64,000 nucleotides of DNA from Alphaproteobacteria bacterium (GTDB lineage Bacteria > Pseudomonadota > Alphaproteobacteria > GCA-016699305), in assembly GCA_016699305.1 (NCBI GenBank), contig CP064970.1, positions 496,001-560,000 of the forward strand, read 5' to 3'. The notes below the pieces were generated by a model. The model worked only from the letters and a program-made list of their open reading frames with translations, searched no databases and was not told where the DNA came from. Of the stretch, positions 26,558-35,353 are shown in pieces. The position numbers were made by a program, and so were the translations under genes. Position 1 is the stretch's first letter. Each line of letters opens with the position of its first letter.

Positions 26558-26877
26558 TCTCGGTTCCCCTTCCGTGGCACAAGGACCTGATTAAGAGATG
26601 TTTTACGCCCTAAATCTTATCATGAAGTAAGCGGACGGAATATGTCCACGGCATTGTATTGTCCGCGAGGTGTCATACCTGATGGGTGTGGATCGAGACG
26701 GATGCCTCGCCATCGGTGCGTATCGTGATTCCTGCGCCTCGACAGAGGAAGGCCTTTGTCTCTGGCCACCGAAAGAAGGCCGAATCCCTTCGATCATTTC
26801 GTTTCACGGTTTAGTAACTGGTTGGTGATAGAAATGATCTTCAGTCGCGAGACTCGTCATTTCAAGGAGCTACAAGA
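26558..26877. other. Intergenic region between divergent genes
   Basis: This 320-bp gap separates the GT9-like gene (minus) from the MFS transporter (plus). It must hold both promoters, but no element stands out convincingly. Short open frames exist without ribosome-binding sites. GGAGC at about 26868 serves the MFS start at 26878. Confidence 0.4.
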
Positions 26878-28179
26878 GTGCATACCGCTATGGCCGCCGT
26901 GGCGGTTCATGAATCGGATTGGCGATCATTCTTGTGGCGAGCTTTCGTCAAGCCGTTTACATCGGGACGCTTGGGGTTGGTGTACGCCAGCGGGGTGCTG
27001 TCGCAACTTGGCTCGGTTTTGGCGAGCATTTTTATCGTTGTGGACATGGCACATGAAGGCCTATGGGCCATGGCAGCTTTTCTGTTCACGCGTTATTTAG
27101 TAACAGCCGTGGGCTTTTCCGGTCTGGCATGGGTGGCCCCCTATCTGTCCCGCGCCATTTTATGGATCATGGTTTTGACGACGTCCGTTTTGGCTGTCAC
27201 GGCGGCCATGATATGGGCACATAGTCCCATTGTGATCGGAGTGGCCTTATCTGTGGCCATAGTTCCCTTCTGGTTCGCCTTTCACACCATCATGCTGGCA
27301 TCGACGCATGATGAAGACCGTGGCGAAGAAGTTTCAATGGCTTGGGTCAGCAATGTGTTAGGGGGAATGTTCGGAGCCATATTGGCTGGCGTTTTCCTGG
27401 CCAGCGGCGTGGAGCGCAGCGATGCAGCAGGCTTGGGCTTTGCCTTCAATGGCTTGGGTGCTCTGTGTTTGCTACCCCTGTTGCCAAATTTGCATGTACT
27501 GCATCAGAAAACATCTGCCGCACTTCGGGAAGGTGAGCAAGACGTGCTGCATAACGAGAGTCTTTGGCGCGCTTTGCACCGTCCGCGCCGGTATGTGTTT
27601 TCAACCCTTGCAACCAGTATGTCCGAAGCCCTGACGGCCTTTCTGTTACCCGTGTGGCTGAAGATGGCGGGAGTCGCGGGTTTGGCTATCGGCTTGGCCT
27701 TTGCATTAAAGGCAAGCGTGCGCTTTGTGCTCTCGCCCCTGACGGGCATCCTGGTACGCCGGGCTAAGGGACAAGAATTGTCGCTCAGTGCTATATGTTC
27801 AGGGCTGGGTTGGTTGGGATGGCTGATCCTATCTCCATCGGCAGCTTTGCTCACAGGCACGACTTTGCTATGGACGGCGGGAGAGCATCTGTATGGTGTG
27901 GGCATGGATAGCCGGTGGTACGCTACCCGCTCCTATGCCTGCCTCGTTGTGCGCGAGATATATCTGACGGTGGGCCGCTGTTTGGTCACTTTAATCGCCT
28001 TGCCCATTATCTATGGAACGCCAGACCACTTCCCGCTGATCGGCATCGCGATCGCAAGCATTCTTTATGCGTGCAGTTTCGGATGGAATCCAAAACTGCA
28101 TATGGCGAAGGAAAGTTCGCCGACAACGCTTGTTAAGGAAACCGCTCCCAAGTCATTACTTACGGGAAGTAGAGTCTGA
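26878..28179 (+). CDS. Major facilitator superfamily transporter
   Basis: A 433-residue integral membrane protein with about twelve hydrophobic helices in two groups, separated by a polar central loop (about residues 212-240, containing LHQKTSAALREGEQ). This layout fits the major facilitator superfamily. A loop with TRYLVTAVGFSG follows the second helix, but specific subfamily motifs are weak, so the substrate is unknown. Translation starts at a GTG after GGAGC. Confidence 0.72.
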   Translation: MHTAMAAVAVHESDWRSFLWRAFVKPFTSGRLGLVYASGVLSQLGSVLASIFIVVDMAHEGLWAMAAFLFTRYLVTAVGFSGLAWVAPYLSRAILWIMVLTTSVLAVTAAMIWAHSPIVIGVALSVAIVPFWFAFHTIMLASTHDEDRGEEVSMAWVSNVLGGMFGAILAGVFLASGVERSDAAGLGFAFNGLGALCLLPLLPNLHVLHQKTSAALREGEQDVLHNESLWRALHRPRRYVFSTLATSMSEALTAFLLPVWLKMAGVAGLAIGLAFALKASVRFVLSPLTGILVRRAKGQELSLSAICSGLGWLGWLILSPSAALLTGTTLLWTAGEHLYGVGMDSRWYATRSYACLVVREIYLTVGRCLVTLIALPIIYGTPDHFPLIGIAIASILYACSFGWNPKLHMAKESSPTTLVKETAPKSLLTGSRV

Positions 28180-28229
28180 CCTTTTCCCCGTTTAGTGCCT
28201 CACAGCGAATAGACCTTCCGTATAAAGCA

Positions 28230-28261
28230 CCGCCCGGCCCCAGAACTCGGGAACCGGGCGG
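28230..28261 (-). terminator. Candidate hairpin terminator downstream of hsp20
   Basis: A GC-rich stem CCGCCCGG/CCGGGCGG flanks a 16-base loop between the MFS stop and the hsp20 stop. On the minus strand it is followed by TGCTTTATA, only a short T run. It may serve both convergent genes; the weak tail makes the call tentative. Confidence 0.5.
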
Positions 28262-28286
28262 GTCTGAGCCTGCCTGCCGCTTGGGA

Positions 28287-28790
28287 TCAGGCGGCTTGCT
28301 TGCGCGGCGAAGCGATTTCCGCCCTCTTCTCAGGTCCTTTCATCTCTCCTGATTTGGCGGCGGCAATGGCGATCGTCCGCGGCTTCATGGCCTCGGGCAC
28401 CTCCCGCACCAGGTCGATGTGAAGCATGCCGTTGACCAAGGACGCATCCGTCACGCGGATATGGTCGGCCAGTTGGAACCTTCTTTCAAAGGCCCGCGTG
28501 GCGATACCCCTGTGCAGGTACTGTTTTTCCTCTGCTTCTTCCGGTTCGCGCAGTTGCTGACGCCCCGAGACGACAAGGGCGTTTTCCTGGGTGGTGATGC
28601 CTAGGTCGCTCTCGGCAAACCCGGCCACCGCCATACTGATGCGGTAATTGTCCTCCCCCAATTTCTCGATATTGTAGGGGGGATAGGACAAGGCGGCATC
28701 GTCCATCCGCATGGCCGCATCCATCATACGGGCCACGCTGTCAAAACCAACCGTGGAACGGAACAGGGGTGTGAGATCGAAGGTGCGCAT
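28287..28790 (-). CDS. Small heat-shock protein Hsp20 (IbpA-like)
   Basis: This 167-residue chaperone contains an alpha-crystallin domain (about residues 38-135) with YNIEKLGEDNYRISMAVAGF, the IAxRAFERRF stretch and the closing loop NGMLHIDL. Such proteins hold denatured proteins in a refoldable state. The ATG at 28790 follows AAGGAGG at ideal spacing, and the upstream in-frame extension has no family similarity. A candidate promoter lies 125-155 bp upstream. The A/K-rich tail (after residue 145) is longer than in E. coli IbpA. Confidence 0.93.
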   Translation of the reverse strand: MRTFDLTPLFRSTVGFDSVARMMDAAMRMDDAALSYPPYNIEKLGEDNYRISMAVAGFAESDLGITTQENALVVSGRQQLREPEEAEEKQYLHRGIATRAFERRFQLADHIRVTDASLVNGMLHIDLVREVPEAMKPRTIAIAAAKSGEMKGPEKRAEIASPRKQAA

Positions 28791-28915
28791 GGTCGTATCC
28801 TCCTTGTTTGAGCGATAACCCACAGACTCGCCCACCACGGGCCAAGCCTGCATCCAACGCCCGGAGGCCCAGAATTCACCCGTGAACCCTTTGTTGGCAC
28901 CTCCCGGCATAACTG

Positions 28916-28966
28916 TATCTAGTGCGGGACAGGACGCCGTCAAGACCATCTATTATATTGATAATA
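28916..28966 (-). promoter_or_regulatory. Candidate hsp20 promoter and AT-rich inverted repeat
   Basis: On the minus strand a TTGACG (28938-28943), 16-base spacer and TAGATA (28916-28921) could direct hsp20. The preceding base makes CTTGAC, which would also tolerate a heat-shock sigma factor. Just upstream, 28951-28966 is a perfect palindrome TATTAT-ATTG-ATAATA that abuts the stop of the MurF-like gene and may be an operator. Confidence 0.45.
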
Positions 28967-30613
28967 TTACCATTTTGGAGGAGATTCATACAGATCCGGC
29001 AGATCGTTCTCGTACAACACGACATCGTTATTTCGAAGATTGGAGTTTAGCCATGCCTTTGCCGCCGCAAAACCGGGAAAGGTTTCGATCTGCAGGTCCT
29101 GACGTTCTGATGCGCGAAGGCCTTGCATGAAGGTCGGAATCCGAATCGCCGCGATCACCAGCACGATATCGGCCCATTGCGCACTTTGTTCACCCAAAAA
29201 GCGGTGCTCCGGGTCGTGCCTGACACCCAGTTCGACAAGGCCTGGCGTGACCAAGATGCGCCGACCTTTCGACTCCTTGGCCAGCAGGTCCAACACTTCC
29301 AAGGCCACTTGGAAACCGCCGGGATTGGAATTATAGGCGTCGTCGATCACCGTCGGTGCGCCGGGTGTGCGACGCACTTCCAGCCGATGGCTGATTTGCG
29401 GCATATGGCTCAGGGCCGCCGCCGCCATAACCGGGGATACTCCGCAGCGCACGGCCAGGGCGAAAGCCACCGCCATATTGCCCACATGATGCACACCCCA
29501 AAGCGGGGCCTGAATGGCGTAATCTTGGCCTTGATGGCGCAGCGTGAACGACAACCCCGCCGTCGTCTGGCTGACATGAAGAATGCGTATGGTGGGCGCC
29601 TCGGGATGATCCTGCGCTGAAACCAGGCAGAAATGATCGGGCTCCACGCGGGACTGCCAGAACTCCTCGTCCATGGCATCGATGTTCAAAACCACGGTGC
29701 CGCCTTGCGCGGTCGCAGCGGTGGCGATCTCGAATTTAGCCTGAGCAACGGCGGATAACGTCTTGAAACGTTCATAATGCGCGGTGCCGATCGCGGTGAT
29801 AGCGGCATGATTGGGCGGGAATAGGCGGCATAACCTGTCGATCGAACCCGGACCATAGGCCCCCATCTCCACCACGAAGAAGCGATGTTGATCGCTCAAC
29901 TGCCCGCGCACCACGCCCGCCACGCCAAGGAGCGTATTGACGCTGCCAGGCGTCACCAGAGTGGGCGATTGGGCCGACAAGATATGTCCCAGGATATGCT
30001 TGCACGATGTTTTGCCAAACGAGCCGGTGATGCCAATAACGCAGGGTTTAAGACGTTCAAGCTTGGCCTTGGCCTCACGCAGATAGCGGCGGCGTCCCGC
30101 CTCCTCAAGCGGCCACAGCAGAATATTCGCCGCCACCAACAGCACGGGCAATAATTGGATCACCACCACCAGCGCCAAGGCTATGGGGTAACCGGGACCA
30201 CGGGCGGCAAGGTCGATATCCATGAATGCCAGCAACGCCAGAATCAGCACCAGCGAGAACGCCACGATCAACAGGCGATAAGCGCGGGGCGTCATCGCCA
30301 AAGGTTTTTTCGATTGATCGGCACGGCGCGGATCCGTCTCGCGCAGGAAAGACATCATCAGAGTCGATGCGGCCAGAACCGAGAATAAGGGCGACACCAT
30401 GATGCCCATGGTGCAGCCCAACAGAACCAACACCATGCTGACATAACGATCCAGCCCATGCCGCCATATCCAGGATAGGAAGCGGGCGTTGTCGTATTCT
30501 TCCTGCTGGAAATAGTGCAACAGGCGCATCAGTCGCTTGCTCGTGAAGGCCAGCGAGGCAAGGATCAGCAGGATCAAGATGATGTGGGACAACCACGATG
30601 TCGAAGCGGACAT
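28967..30613 (-). CDS. Membrane-anchored MurF-like Mur ligase
   Basis: The 548-residue protein has four to five N-terminal membrane helices (residues about 8-175), then a Mur ligase core. The core carries the P-loop GITGSFGKTSC, a MurF-type central segment (VEMGAYGPGSIDRLCRLFPP, then IGTAHYERF) and the C-terminal IDDAYNSNPGGF motif seen in MurF. MurF adds D-Ala-D-Ala to the peptidoglycan precursor, but canonical MurF has no membrane part. This is therefore probably a paralogue acting on another amino acid or peptide. It is 12 bp downstream of an alpha/beta hydrolase gene. Confidence 0.85.
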   Translation of the reverse strand: MSASTSWLSHIILILLILASLAFTSKRLMRLLHYFQQEEYDNARFLSWIWRHGLDRYVSMVLVLLGCTMGIMVSPLFSVLAASTLMMSFLRETDPRRADQSKKPLAMTPRAYRLLIVAFSLVLILALLAFMDIDLAARGPGYPIALALVVVIQLLPVLLVAANILLWPLEEAGRRRYLREAKAKLERLKPCVIGITGSFGKTSCKHILGHILSAQSPTLVTPGSVNTLLGVAGVVRGQLSDQHRFFVVEMGAYGPGSIDRLCRLFPPNHAAITAIGTAHYERFKTLSAVAQAKFEIATAATAQGGTVVLNIDAMDEEFWQSRVEPDHFCLVSAQDHPEAPTIRILHVSQTTAGLSFTLRHQGQDYAIQAPLWGVHHVGNMAVAFALAVRCGVSPVMAAAALSHMPQISHRLEVRRTPGAPTVIDDAYNSNPGGFQVALEVLDLLAKESKGRRILVTPGLVELGVRHDPEHRFLGEQSAQWADIVLVIAAIRIPTFMQGLRASERQDLQIETFPGFAAAKAWLNSNLRNNDVVLYENDLPDLYESPPKW

Positions 30614-30625
30614 GATTTGACCTTG

Positions 30626-31408
30626 CTATAGTCTGTGCGTGAAATCCAGAATCAAAGGGCGGGTCTGGCTTAATCCCCGAGACAGGATCGTCAGATGATC
30701 CAGATGTGGCAAGATATGCAGCATCGCATGGGGCATCAATCGCGCGTAACGCTGGCCGAATTCGGGGGGCGTTTCGGTGTCATGTTCGCCATAGATCAGT
30801 AGGGCGGGACAGGCCACCTGCGGCGCGACGCTTGACAAATCCTCGCCCAAAATCCGCACGAGGATTGGCCGCATTTTCTCCGCCGCGCGATAATCGGAAC
30901 TGCCCATATGCGCGGCCAAAAGCGGCTTAAACTGCGTCCCCAAACAACGATCCGCCGCCCGCGCCAAGCGCGCCAGCGTTTTCATTCCCAAAGCTCGCGC
31001 GCGCCAAATAACAGAACGAGGTTTCTTTAATCCTGCCGCCGCCAAGCCGACGACTCCCCTCACCTGCCCCTTGTGCCGAGCCGCCAGCTGAATGGCGATC
31101 CGCCCTCCCAAAGAATGACCGATCACAATAACCGGCCCCATTCCCTGCTTGGCCAAATGCCGCGCGAGAGAGTCGGCATAGTCGCCGCTGTCCCCTATCT
31201 GGGACGGCGGCGGGCTTTGCCCGAAACCTGGGATATCGAATGACATGACATATGCGCCAGACTCACAGGCCAATCGCTCGGCCAACGGGCGCATATCGGC
31301 GCGGCTGCGGCCCCAGCCGTGCAAGAGCACATAAATCGGGCCTTCCAGGGTGGAATTCCCCCAAGAATCATGGCTCCATTCCATCGGCCCGGATTCAGCA
31401 TCAATCAT
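30626..31408 (-). CDS. Alpha/beta-hydrolase
   Basis: This 260-residue protein has the alpha/beta-hydrolase fold signature. An oxyanion-hole region LLHGWGRS is near residue 32, the nucleophile elbow VIGHSLGG near residue 100, a catalytic-acid region LIYGEHDTETP, and the His in LPHLDHLTIL near the C terminus. The substrate is unknown. It is directly upstream of the MurF-like gene with a 12-bp gap, so the pair is likely cotranscribed, and a shared role in the cell envelope is possible. Confidence 0.88.
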   Translation of the reverse strand: MIDAESGPMEWSHDSWGNSTLEGPIYVLLHGWGRSRADMRPLAERLACESGAYVMSFDIPGFGQSPPPSQIGDSGDYADSLARHLAKQGMGPVIVIGHSLGGRIAIQLAARHKGQVRGVVGLAAAGLKKPRSVIWRARALGMKTLARLARAADRCLGTQFKPLLAAHMGSSDYRAAEKMRPILVRILGEDLSSVAPQVACPALLIYGEHDTETPPEFGQRYARLMPHAMLHILPHLDHLTILSRGLSQTRPLILDFTHRL

Positions 31409-31549
31409 TTATTAACCTTTGGAATGTCCTGATTCATCGGGTGAGGCGCGTGGTTCGGACGCTTATAGCGTGCTGGCCCGTCTTCTCCCATGCTTTGTTT
31501 AGATAACGATCCGATAATTGGCGGGCATAACGGATCGGGAGCGGAGGCC

Positions 31550-32620
31550 ATGGCCGAAGATCAAGACGAATCTCAAAAAACCGAAGCCCCGACCAGCAAG
31601 CGTCTGAGCGAAGCGCGCGAACAGGGCAATATTCCTGTCAGCCGCGAAGTGGGCAGTTGGTTCTTGTTGCTTGGTGGTTTATCTATCACCGCCATGCTGG
31701 CCGCGCCCCTATCAAAGACATTCATTGATAACATGAAATCTCTGTTAGAACATGTTGATGATACAGAAGTTACGACATCGAATGTCGGCGGCATTATGCT
31801 GTCGGCACTGGCAGCCCCGGGCTGGCCGGCGGCCTTGGTTTTTCTGCTGCTGTTGGTCGTGGCCATTGCTGGAACCATGATTCAGACTGGCTTATTTTAT
31901 TCAACGCAGCTTTTGGCTCCTCAATGGTCGCGCCTATCTCCATTGGAAGGAATGAAGCGCCTGGTGTCGATTCACAGCGTGGTCGAGATGATCAAGGGCA
32001 TGTTGAAGCTGGCATTGGTCGGCACCGTAGCCTGGATGATCTTGTCTCCCGCACTGGAACACTCCGAAACCATGGTTGGCCTGGGGATGGTCGAAATTTC
32101 GCATCACCTTAAGAACAAAGTGGTGCATTTAGCTGGGTCGGTGCTATTGGCGGCCTCATTGGTGGCGATTGGAGATTTAATTTGGCAGCGAATGGAATAT
32201 TATCGTCGTCTGCGCATGACCAAACAGGAGGTGAAAGACGAGTTTCGCCAGTCCGAAGGAGATCCGGTCGTCAAAAGTCGATTGCGCCAGATTCGCATGC
32301 GGCGTGCGCGGCAACGTATGATGGCCCAAATCCCCAAGGCCGATGTGGTCATCACGAACCCGACTCACGTCGCCGTGGCTTTGCGATACGCACCAAGCGA
32401 AATGCGCGCGCCGATGGTCCTGGCCAAGGGTGCCGACCTGATCGCCAAACGTATCCGCGATGTCGCCAAAGAACATGGCGTACCTCTGGTGGAAAATCCA
32501 CCATTGGCCCGTACATTGTACGCCACAGTCGAGATTGACCAGGAAATCCCAACACAGCACTATCGCGCTGTGGCCGAGATCATCTCGTATGTATTCCGTC
32601 TCAAGAACCAGAAAATATGA
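31550..32620 (+). CDS. flhB: Flagellar export apparatus protein FlhB
   Basis: FlhB is an inner-membrane part of the flagellar type III export gate and switches substrate specificity by self-cleavage. The 356-residue protein has the family start KTEAPTSKRLSEAREQGNIP, four membrane helices, and the autocleavage site NPTH at residues 270-273. The ATG at 31550 follows GGAGCGGAGG; an earlier in-frame ATG would add 20 unrelated residues. fliQ, fliR and flhA are not adjacent. The stop overlaps the cckA start (ATGA), linking export-apparatus expression to the cell-cycle kinase. Confidence 0.96.
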   Translation: MAEDQDESQKTEAPTSKRLSEAREQGNIPVSREVGSWFLLLGGLSITAMLAAPLSKTFIDNMKSLLEHVDDTEVTTSNVGGIMLSALAAPGWPAALVFLLLLVVAIAGTMIQTGLFYSTQLLAPQWSRLSPLEGMKRLVSIHSVVEMIKGMLKLALVGTVAWMILSPALEHSETMVGLGMVEISHHLKNKVVHLAGSVLLAASLVAIGDLIWQRMEYYRRLRMTKQEVKDEFRQSEGDPVVKSRLRQIRMRRARQRMMAQIPKADVVITNPTHVAVALRYAPSEMRAPMVLAKGADLIAKRIRDVAKEHGVPLVENPPLARTLYATVEIDQEIPTQHYRAVAEIISYVFRLKNQKI

Positions 32621-35238
32621 AGGACCCCTCCGTTACCATGCAAGGAAAACCCCTGACCATTCGTTCCAACCGACCCGCCGGGACCGTCCTGGCGATGCTG
32701 CACGACATGCCCGAAGTCAAGGTCACGCTGGTTGGTATTGTGGTCCTGTTAGGCTTGGGATTGTTGGTACTTGTGCTGCCACTGATCGGCACACGGATGG
32801 ACGAGCCGGTCCTGTTATCCGTACTGGCGGCCACAATGCTGCTGGCTGCCGGGGTGTTCTGGTACCATTTGCGTCGCGTGGCCTTGGGTCACGCCACCAG
32901 CGAGTCCCTCTTACGCGATGCCTTTCACGGCGGCGTGGTGCCCCGGTTGATTACAGACTTCGAAGGACAGTTGGTCCTGGCCAACCGCGCCTTCGCAGAC
33001 TGGCTGCCGCCTTCCGGACGCGGCGATGTTGAGGAGAACCTTGCCGTCTTCTTCTCCACCACCTCTCCTGCCGTTCAATCGGAATTTCAACGCCTACGCC
33101 GCGCCGCTCATCAAGGACGTACGGCCAACGCCGACCTTCCGGTGCGCCGCACACCTTCTTCGGCGATAGAATGGCGGCAGGTGATCGCCCGTCCCTTGCC
33201 CGGCTGGGTAGGATATGTGCAATGGGATTTCGAGGACGTCAGCGAAAGACGTCGCGTCGAGCGCAGTGTGCGCGAAGAAAAAGCCAAGCTGGCCGACTTT
33301 ATGGCGCATGCGCCGGTGGGCATCTATTCCGCCAATCAAGACGGCCAGATTCTCTATGCCAACCGCACTTTGGCCGATTGGTTAGGCCGCACTCCGGCTG
33401 AATTAACATCGGGCAAACTATGTCTTCACGACTTATTGGCCGCACCACCCACCGGCGCGCGCCCCTACGCCGTCGTCGCAGGATCCAATGGGCATTTAGG
33501 TGGCGAAGTCTCGTTGCGACACCGCGAAGGACAGATGATACCCGCCTTTATCACGCAAACCGTTGTCGCAAGTGGAGAGGATGAAAAACAACTACGCACA
33601 CGTTCAGTCGTGCGTAACCTGACCACCGAGCGACAATGGCAGCAGGCATTGGACCAATCCGAGGCGCGGTTTCAGCACCTGTTCGCTGAGGCACCCATCG
33701 GCATCGTCCTGCTTAATCCCGAGATGGCGATTGTCGAGACCAATCGCGCCTTTTGCACCATGCTGGGTTTTCGTGATGAAGACATGTCAGGGCGCGAGTT
33801 CCAAAATCTGATCGGTACGGATCAACAAGAACAGATCATCCAGGCTTTGCACAACTCCATCAACGGCGCGCACTTTCCCCATGGGCTAGAGACCATCTTG
33901 ATCGGACGGCGCATGGCCGCCGTGCATCTGTTCGCGACTCCACTTGAACCCGGGTCAAAGCCCGAAGGTATGCGCGCACGTCTGATGAACGGCGGCTTGG
34001 TTCTGCATTTTATCGACCGCACCGAACAAAAGCGCATGGAAACGCAATTCGTTCAGTCGCAAAAGATGCAGGCCATCGGCCAATTGGCCGGAGGCGTCGC
34101 GCACGACTTCAACAATCTGCTAACGGCCATGATGGGCTTTTGCGATTTGTTACTACAACGGCATAAGCCGGGCGACCAATCCTTCGCCGATATCATGCAA
34201 ATCAAACATAACGCCAATCGCGCCGCCAATCTGGTGCGGCAATTGCTGGCCTTCTCGCGCCAGCAAACCTTGCAGCCCAAGGTGATCGATGTCACCGACG
34301 TTCTAGCCGAATTATCAAATCTGCTGCGTCGATTGATCGGCGCGACCGTCGAGATGCAGATGATCCATGGCCGCGATCTGGCTCCCGTACGCGTGGATCA
34401 AGGCCAGCTGGAACAGGTGATTATCAACTTGGTTGTCAATTCGCGCGACGCGATGCCAGATGGCGGCAAAGTGACTATTGTCACACGCAACCACCGCCAG
34501 GACAAAATCATCGTCCGTGGTCAGGATGAAATGGTACCAGGCAACTATGTGATGATTGAGGTCACCGATACGGGCACAGGCATCGCCAAAGAAAACCTGG
34601 AACGCATCTTCGAGCCGTTTTTCTCGACCAAGGAAGTCGGCTCTGGTACGGGCCTTGGCCTATCCATGGTCTATGGAATCATGCGACAGACAGGCGGATT
34701 TATCGATGTAGAAAGCGAGATGGGCCACGGCGCAAGATTTCGTATCTATATTCCTTGGTACGTCGATCCCGGCAAATCCGCGCCACCTCTGCAACTGACA
34801 GATGCATCGCGCGAATCGAGCAACGCTGATCTGACAGGCGCTGGCACAGTGCTGCTAGTCGAGGATGAGGACGCGGTACGCGTATTCAGCGCCCGCGCCT
34901 TACGTAACAAGGGGTATACCGTTCATGAGGCGCATAGCGGCGAAGAAGCTCTGTCGGTTCTAGAGCGATTGAAGGGCGATGTGCAGCTTCTCATTAGCGA
35001 TGTGGTGATGCCGCAGATGGATGGTCCCACACTGATCCACAAAGTGCACGAGAAATGGCCGCATCTGAAAGTGATTTTCATTTCGGGATATACTGAAGAC
35101 CGTTTCCGCGATCAGCTTAGGGAGGGCGAGATCGTCCACTTCCTCGGCAAGCCGTTCTCCCTGAAGCAATTGGCAGCCAAGGTCAAGGATGTTCTACAAA
35201 ACGCCGAGGTTCACCCCGGCACCAACACCATCCACTGA
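32617..35238 (+). CDS. cckA: Hybrid sensor histidine kinase CckA
   Basis: CckA sits at the top of the alphaproteobacterial cell-cycle phosphorelay, passing phosphate through ChpT to CtrA and CpdR. The 873-residue protein has two N-terminal membrane helices (about 36-56 and 65-85) and PAS domains across about 95-480. A kinase core has the phospho-acceptor His496 in GGVAHDFNN and the CckA-typical ANLVRQLLAFSRQQTL. The ATPase has NSRDAMPDGG and GTGLGLSMV, and a C-terminal receiver carries the acceptor Asp795 in SDVVMPQMDG. It is translationally coupled to flhB. Confidence 0.95.
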   Translation: MKDPSVTMQGKPLTIRSNRPAGTVLAMLHDMPEVKVTLVGIVVLLGLGLLVLVLPLIGTRMDEPVLLSVLAATMLLAAGVFWYHLRRVALGHATSESLLRDAFHGGVVPRLITDFEGQLVLANRAFADWLPPSGRGDVEENLAVFFSTTSPAVQSEFQRLRRAAHQGRTANADLPVRRTPSSAIEWRQVIARPLPGWVGYVQWDFEDVSERRRVERSVREEKAKLADFMAHAPVGIYSANQDGQILYANRTLADWLGRTPAELTSGKLCLHDLLAAPPTGARPYAVVAGSNGHLGGEVSLRHREGQMIPAFITQTVVASGEDEKQLRTRSVVRNLTTERQWQQALDQSEARFQHLFAEAPIGIVLLNPEMAIVETNRAFCTMLGFRDEDMSGREFQNLIGTDQQEQIIQALHNSINGAHFPHGLETILIGRRMAAVHLFATPLEPGSKPEGMRARLMNGGLVLHFIDRTEQKRMETQFVQSQKMQAIGQLAGGVAHDFNNLLTAMMGFCDLLLQRHKPGDQSFADIMQIKHNANRAANLVRQLLAFSRQQTLQPKVIDVTDVLAELSNLLRRLIGATVEMQMIHGRDLAPVRVDQGQLEQVIINLVVNSRDAMPDGGKVTIVTRNHRQDKIIVRGQDEMVPGNYVMIEVTDTGTGIAKENLERIFEPFFSTKEVGSGTGLGLSMVYGIMRQTGGFIDVESEMGHGARFRIYIPWYVDPGKSAPPLQLTDASRESSNADLTGAGTVLLVEDEDAVRVFSARALRNKGYTVHEAHSGEEALSVLERLKGDVQLLISDVVMPQMDGPTLIHKVHEKWPHLKVIFISGYTEDRFRDQLREGEIVHFLGKPFSLKQLAAKVKDVLQNAEVHPGTNTIH

Positions 35239-35353
35239 CCCTATCATGCGTTTCATTCTTGCAACAGTCACCAACGGCTCGCCTTTCTTGTGTTTGCGCA
35301 TAAAGGGAGGGGTGTCTATCATTCTGGCGCGTTATGACTTTATCCGGCTTTAA

